Assembly (NCBI GenBank): GCA_023436515.1
Contig: JAEZIV010000071.1
Span: 1 to 11,629, forward strand
Direction: 5' to 3'
From: Bacillota bacterium
Lineage (GTDB): Bacteria > Bacillota > Clostridia > Acetivibrionales > DSM-1351
Length of the DNA: 11,629 nt
Positions 8,077 through 11,629 of the stretch are shown one piece after another. A program made the position numbers and the translations under genes. Below the pieces are notes generated by a model. The model was not told where the DNA came from, did not search any database, and saw only the letters and a list, made by a program, of their open reading frames with translations. The number at the start of each line of letters is the position of its first letter. Within the stretch, counting starts at the first letter, position 1.

Positions 8077-9297
8077 ATGAAGAAAATTGAGCTTCTGGCT
8101 CCTGCTGGAAACCTTGAAAAATTGAAGATGGCAATATTATTTGGTGCCGATGCGGTATATATTGGAGGTCAGAGATTCGGACTAAGGGCCTCCGCTGATA
8201 ATTTTTCCCTTGAAGACATGAGGGAGGGCTTGGAATTTGCTCATGAACGAAATTGTAAGGTTTATGTTACGGTTAATATTATACCTCACAATGATGATTT
8301 GATTGGATTACCGGAGTATATAGAGCAATTAGAACAGCTGGGAGTAGATGGGGTTATCGTGTCAGACCCGGGTGTATTCAGTATAGTTCGCAAGGCAGCT
8401 CCAAATATGGAAATACACATCAGTACTCAAGCTAATAATACAAATTACATGAGTGCTAAGTTCTGGCATGAGCTTGGTGCAAAGAGAATTGTAGTTGCAA
8501 GAGAGCTTTCCTTTGAGGAAATAAAGGAAATGGCGGCAAAAATTCCTTCTGAGCTTGACCTTGAAGCCTTTATTCATGGTGCTATGTGCATATCCTATTC
8601 GGGACGTTGTCTTCTGAGCAATTATATGACCGGCAGGGATTCCAACAAGGGAGCCTGCTCCCATCCATGTCGCTGGAAATACCAGCTCGTGGAGGAAAAA
8701 CGCCCTGGTGAGTATTATCCGGTATATGAGGACGAAAGGGGAACATATATATTTAATTCCAAGGATTTATGCATGATAGAATATATTCCTCAGCTGATTG
8801 AATCAGGGATATTCAGCTTTAAAATTGAAGGGAGAATGAAAAGCTCATTTTACGTAGCTACCGTTGTAAGTGCGTATAGAAAGGCTATCGATGCATATAT
8901 GGCAGACCCCGGAAATTACAAATTTGATCCGGAATGGCTGGTGGAATTATCAAAAGCCAGCCATAGGGAGTATACCACAGGCTTCTACTTCAACAAGACA
9001 ACTTCGGAGGATCAGATTTACCACACAAGTTCCTATGTCAGAGACTATGATTTTGTCGGCATGGTTCTTGAGTATGACAAGGAAACGGGAATAGCTAAGA
9101 TAGAGCAGCGGAACAGAATGATTGTAGGAGATGAAATTGAGGTGGTAATTCCCAAGAAGGATTATTTTGTTCAGATTATTTCCGAGATGAAAAACCAAGA
9201 GGGTGAAGGCATCAGAACTGCACCCCATCCTCAGATGATTGTATACATGCCTATGGAGCAGGAGGTAGAGCCTTATACAATATTGAGAAGGAAATAG
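8077..9297 (+). CDS. trhP: tRNA uridine-34 hydroxylase TrhP (peptidase U32 family)
   Basis: Family U32 is named as a collagenase-like peptidase, but the YegQ/YrrO branch is a prephenate-dependent hydroxylase that makes 5-hydroxyuridine at tRNA position 34. The 406 residues start at ATG 8077 behind GGAGG (8068-8072). The N-terminal TIM-barrel-like part opens with IELLAPAGNLEKL and contains GADAVYIGG. The U32 signature EAFIHGAMC, SGRCLLS runs from E163 to S181. Four cysteines, C171, C178, C194 and C198, fit Fe-S cluster ligation as reported for the E. coli enzyme. The C-terminal region (about 325-406) matches the small U32 beta-barrel domain. B. subtilis has two adjacent paralogues (YrrN, YrrO); here there is one, YrrO-like in length. 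Position directly after trmR supports a shared mo5U34 pathway. True protease activity is unlikely, as no catalytic protease motif is seen. Confidence 0.92.
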   Translation: MKKIELLAPAGNLEKLKMAILFGADAVYIGGQRFGLRASADNFSLEDMREGLEFAHERNCKVYVTVNIIPHNDDLIGLPEYIEQLEQLGVDGVIVSDPGVFSIVRKAAPNMEIHISTQANNTNYMSAKFWHELGAKRIVVARELSFEEIKEMAAKIPSELDLEAFIHGAMCISYSGRCLLSNYMTGRDSNKGACSHPCRWKYQLVEEKRPGEYYPVYEDERGTYIFNSKDLCMIEYIPQLIESGIFSFKIEGRMKSSFYVATVVSAYRKAIDAYMADPGNYKFDPEWLVELSKASHREYTTGFYFNKTTSEDQIYHTSSYVRDYDFVGMVLEYDKETGIAKIEQRNRMIVGDEIEVVIPKKDYFVQIISEMKNQEGEGIRTAPHPQMIVYMPMEQEVEPYTILRRK

Positions 9298-9448
9298 GAA
9301 GTAAACTAATTCGCTGACAGTTAAGAAGAATAGGCACAACGAATTTTATTGAACTCTATCAGCTTGAACAGGATGGAGCAGTTCATATATCAAAATGCAG
9401 CTGCAGTATAGTAGCCGTTGCTTTTAATAGATTAAAATTACCTTTTGT

Positions 9449-9461
9449 GGTATATTATACC
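9449..9461. repeat. 13-bp palindrome upstream of the PBP gene
   Basis: GGTATA-T-TATACC is a perfect inverted repeat about 90 bp before the PBP start. It contains TATATT (9451-9456) and TATTAT (9453-9458), either of which could be a -10, but no good -35 lies 16-18 bp upstream. The 255-bp gap (9298-9552) holds no gene that I can support. Confidence 0.5.
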
Positions 9462-9473
9462 TCTTTATCTGGA

Positions 9474-9494
9474 AACAATGTATATAACATTGTT
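9474..9494. repeat. Operator-like inverted repeat upstream of the PBP gene
   Basis: AACAATGT (9474-9481) and ACATTGTT (9487-9494) are perfect 8-bp arms around ATATA. The size and symmetry suit a dimeric helix-turn-helix repressor site. It is centred 29 bp after the palindrome at 9449-9461 and ends 58 bp before the PBP start codon. Its function is inferred; a weak RNA hairpin is the alternative. Confidence 0.5.
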
Positions 9495-9552
9495 CAGAAC
9501 AGTCGCTGGCAGTCTAGGCGAAGGTTCTTAGATTATCAGATAAAGGGGTTTT

Positions 9553-11211
9553 ATGTTGAAGAGAATCAGAATAATACTTTTCATTCTTCTAGCAGTGTTT
9601 GCCTGCTTGCTTACCAGATTGTTTTATTTGCAGGTAGTGGGAGGAGGCTCCCTATCTGCCCAGGCTTCTGCTCAAAGGTTAAATAATATTGAAATAGAAA
9701 GCTCAAGAGGAGATTTTCTTGATAGAAGCGGAATAAAACTGACGGGGCGAACTCAGAAGATTACAGCAGTATTAAAGCCAGCTCAGCTTCGCACTCAAGG
9801 ACAAGCTATAACACAGATATGCAGAGTTCTGGGACTTGATCCGGATACAACTGCCGAGGAAATCCAAAGAAAAAACACACCAATTCTGGTTGAGGTGGAC
9901 AAGGAAACAAAGGCAGTATTGTCTTCAATGGATATAGAAGGCATATCCTTTATTAATTCTCTGAACAGGTACAATACTGATACAAAGGCCAAGCATATCC
10001 TTGGCTATCTAAATAAGGTGGATAGGGTGGGAAGCATCGGACTTGAAAAGCTTTATGAAAAAACTCTTAACTTCGGAAAGGAAGATAGGATCGCCGTGAT
10101 AACAGACGGAAGCAATGAATTGCTTAACGGTCTTGGATACAGGCTTATTAAGGCTGAGGATAAAAAGAATAGTAAGCTTGATATCAAGCTTACCTTGGAT
10201 TATCACATTCAGGAGATTGTAGAAAAAGCACTGGATAGTAGAAATCTGACCGGTGCGGTAGTAGTAGAGGATGTAAAAACAGGAGATATTGTAGCTATTT
10301 GCAGCAAGCCTGATTTTGACCCCAATGATATTGAAAAATATCTTCTGAATAATAAAAGACCTCTTTTTAATAGGGCTGTAGCTCAGTACAATATCGGTTC
10401 GGTATTTAAGCTTATTGATTTGGCGGCTATTTTTGAATTACAGCCGGATTATCAGATGGTGTTCAGCTGCCCGGGGTATATTCAAATAGGTGATACTGAG
10501 TTCAAATGCTCCTCCTATGAAGCAGGAGGACATGGTACGGTGGATATTAACACTGCATTGGCAAAATCCTGCAATGCATATTTCATTAATATGTCACTTG
10601 AGCTTGGCGCAGAACCAATTCTAGCAATGTGCAAAAATCTCGGCCTGGGTGAGAATACCGGTTTATCAAAAAATGGGATTGACGAGGCAAGGGGAATAAT
10701 TCCAACAAGAGATGATATGAAAAATCCAGGTGATGTAGCAAATGTATCCATTGGGCAGGGCCCGGTTATGGCCACTCCGGTTCAAATCGCTGATCTGGTA
10801 GCCACTATAGCCAATGGAGGAATTAAAAACAACATAAATATTGTGGATAGCATTGTTAACAGTAATGGAAACAAGGTGAGGGATTTGAGGGATACATTTC
10901 AAAACAGAGTGTTGTCCAAAAACACTGCGGACAGGATCATGGCATTGATGGAAGGTGTTATTAGTGACGGTACGGGGAAAAAAGCCAACATGGATCAATA
11001 TGGCGGCGCCGGAGGGAAAACAGGCAGTGCTGAGACCGGTCAGTATATTGATGGTGAGAAGATTATTCAAGCATGGTTTGCAGGATATTTCCCCGCAAAA
11101 AATCCCAAATACTCTGTAGCGGTGTTTATTGAGGATGGTAAAAGCGGTGGTGAAGCTGCTGCACCGGTATTTGCTGAAATAGGAGCCGAAATAATGAAAT
11201 CAGGACTATAA
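9553..11211 (+). CDS. Class B penicillin-binding protein (peptidoglycan transpeptidase)
   Basis: This is a membrane-anchored DD-transpeptidase that cross-links peptidoglycan stem peptides outside the cell. AAAGGGG (9542-9548) lies 4 nt before ATG 9553; the product has 552 residues. One N-terminal membrane anchor is seen (about 5-24, IRIILFILLAVFACLLTRLF). A short dimerisation-type region follows, starting near ESSRGDFLDRSG, the usual class B PBP opening. The transpeptidase domain (about 235-545) has all three active-site motifs: SVFK with nucleophile S283 and K286, SCN (S339-N341) and KTGSA (K489-A493). SVFK replaces the more usual STFK but keeps the catalytic residues. There is no C-terminal PASTA repeat, so it differs from the Bacillus SpoVD and PBP2B layout and is shorter. 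A role in elongation, division or sporulation cannot be assigned from sequence. MltG, encoded in the same window, acts on the same polymer. Regulation may involve the inverted repeats upstream. Confidence 0.93.
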   Translation: MLKRIRIILFILLAVFACLLTRLFYLQVVGGGSLSAQASAQRLNNIEIESSRGDFLDRSGIKLTGRTQKITAVLKPAQLRTQGQAITQICRVLGLDPDTTAEEIQRKNTPILVEVDKETKAVLSSMDIEGISFINSLNRYNTDTKAKHILGYLNKVDRVGSIGLEKLYEKTLNFGKEDRIAVITDGSNELLNGLGYRLIKAEDKKNSKLDIKLTLDYHIQEIVEKALDSRNLTGAVVVEDVKTGDIVAICSKPDFDPNDIEKYLLNNKRPLFNRAVAQYNIGSVFKLIDLAAIFELQPDYQMVFSCPGYIQIGDTEFKCSSYEAGGHGTVDINTALAKSCNAYFINMSLELGAEPILAMCKNLGLGENTGLSKNGIDEARGIIPTRDDMKNPGDVANVSIGQGPVMATPVQIADLVATIANGGIKNNINIVDSIVNSNGNKVRDLRDTFQNRVLSKNTADRIMALMEGVISDGTGKKANMDQYGGAGGKTGSAETGQYIDGEKIIQAWFAGYFPAKNPKYSVAVFIEDGKSGGEAAAPVFAEIGAEIMKSGL

Positions 11212-11264
11212 AAATATATGCAAACACTGATTAATAGCCTATAATTGAAATAGGGGTGATTAAT

Positions 11265-11629
11265 ATGTCCATATCAATTAATAATGTATCAAATTTTTAT
11301 ACTGGGTTGAACTTGAATAATGGTCATTTTAGTCAAGGTGCAGGGCAATTGACCGCAGGAGCAGGTAGGAACAAGGAAACCGGGGAGACTGGGGCTATTG
11401 AGGGTACCAATAAGGTTGAATGTCAAACCTGCAGTGAAAGAAAATATCAGGATGGCTCTGATGACCCTTCAGTATCCTTTAAGACGCCATCAAAAATAAC
11501 ACCCGAGCTTGCCGGTTCGTTGGTAAGGGCTCATGAACAGGAGCATGTAAGCAATGAGTCTGCGAAGGCTCAGATGAATAATAGAAAAGTGGTGTCACAG
11601 ACTGTCACACTTCATTCTGGAATATGCCC
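11265..11629 (+). CDS. Uncharacterised CxxC / HExxH protein, putative zinc metalloprotease-like (3'-truncated)
   Basis: Start ATG 11265 lies 6 nt after AGGGGTG (11252-11258), a good ribosome binding site. It begins 53 bp after the PBP stop and runs open to the window edge: 121 codons plus two bases. Residues 1-50 are low in complexity (Asn-, Gly-, Thr-rich) with no signal peptide. A compact domain follows: CQTC (C53, C56), then RKYQDGSDDPSVSF (59-72), then VRAHEQEHVSNE (87-98), which contains an HExxH zinc-protease signature (H90, E91, H94). The window ends at C121 followed by a codon beginning CC (Pro), so a second CPxC pair may follow. The VRAHEQxH string resembles that of SprA-related proteins, and I recall similar small hypothetical proteins in Clostridia; neither was tested by search. 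Zinc binding and proteolysis are inference, since HExxH occurs by chance and the third ligand is not identified. Confidence 0.8.
   Translation, partial: MSISINNVSNFYTGLNLNNGHFSQGAGQLTAGAGRNKETGETGAIEGTNKVECQTCSERKYQDGSDDPSVSFKTPSKITPELAGSLVRAHEQEHVSNESAKAQMNNRKVVSQTVTLHSGIC

Noticed and set aside
8870..9094. 74-codon + frame inside trhP
   Set aside because: It is an out-of-frame shadow of the U32 gene, which is intact and family-length.
9396..9405. Palindrome TGCAGCTGCA in the trhP-PBP gap
   Set aside because: A lone 10-bp palindrome far from the start codon and any promoter element; it is expected now and then by chance.
9318..9686. Open + frame across the trhP-PBP gap, with a possible GTG start at 9447
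   Set aside because: It has no ribosome binding site or recognisable motif, and it overlaps the first 130 bases of the well-supported PBP gene in another frame. The open stretch looks like chance.
11240..11245. Perfect TATAAT just before the HExxH gene
   Set aside because: The best -35 at 17 bp is TATGCA (3 of 6), and the start would fall inside the ribosome binding site. It may be chance in AT-rich DNA.
11228..11265. 9-bp direct repeat TGATTAATA (11228-11236 and 11257-11265)
   Set aside because: It is too short and AT-rich to distinguish from chance; the second copy includes the start codon region.
1..11629. Mobile element, CRISPR array, rRNA, tRNA or riboswitch
   Set aside because: No transposase or phage gene, regular repeat array, cloverleaf-type tRNA sequence or recognisable riboswitch core was found in the gaps, all of which are under 260 bp.

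Overview
The window is an AT-rich, densely coding bacterial chromosome segment with every recognisable gene on the + strand. Strong purine-rich Shine-Dalgarno sites, a GTG start, sigma-A-like promoters, hairpin/T-run terminators and the gene content point to a Gram-positive anaerobe of the Clostridia. A cellulolytic Ruminiclostridium-type relative is my best guess, from recall of gene order rather than from any search. I see no IS element, phage gene, CRISPR array, rRNA or tRNA, and no shift in base composition that suggests recent transfer.

Layout. (1) 1-1286: 3' part of an ACSM-type acyl-CoA synthetase, cut by the window edge. (2) 1329-3707: mutS2, 42 bp downstream with no terminator between. 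(3) 3708-3938: a long hairpin terminator with a consensus-quality sigma-A promoter nested inside it, then a leader of about 135 nt. (4) 3939-5756: typA/bipA. (5) 5757-5997: a 34-bp near-perfect inverted repeat and one or two promoter candidates. (6) 5998-7278: mltG with three membrane segments, followed by a compact terminator. (7) 7367-8005 trmR and 8077-9297 trhP. (8) 9298-9552: non-coding, with palindromes. (9) 9553-11211: a class B penicillin-binding protein. (10) 11265 to the end: the start of a small CxxC / HExxH protein of unknown function, cut by the window edge.

How the genes fit together. Two themes run through the window. One is ribosome and tRNA function: MutS2 (rescue of collided ribosomes in Bacillus, Smr domain), TypA (ribosome-associated GTPase), and the TrhP + TrmR pair, which should hydroxylate and then methylate wobble uridine 34 to give 5-methoxyuridine. 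The other is peptidoglycan: MltG cuts nascent glycan strands and the class B PBP cross-links them. The order mltG-trmR-trhP matches yrrL-yrrM-yrrN/O of Bacillus subtilis, so this is a conserved Firmicutes neighbourhood and not an accessory island.

Most of the window is ordinary core genome. The parts most worth a second look are the promoter nested in the mutS2 terminator, the palindromes upstream of mltG and of the PBP gene, and the uncharacterised HExxH protein at the right edge. I do not see a convincing new multi-gene system.
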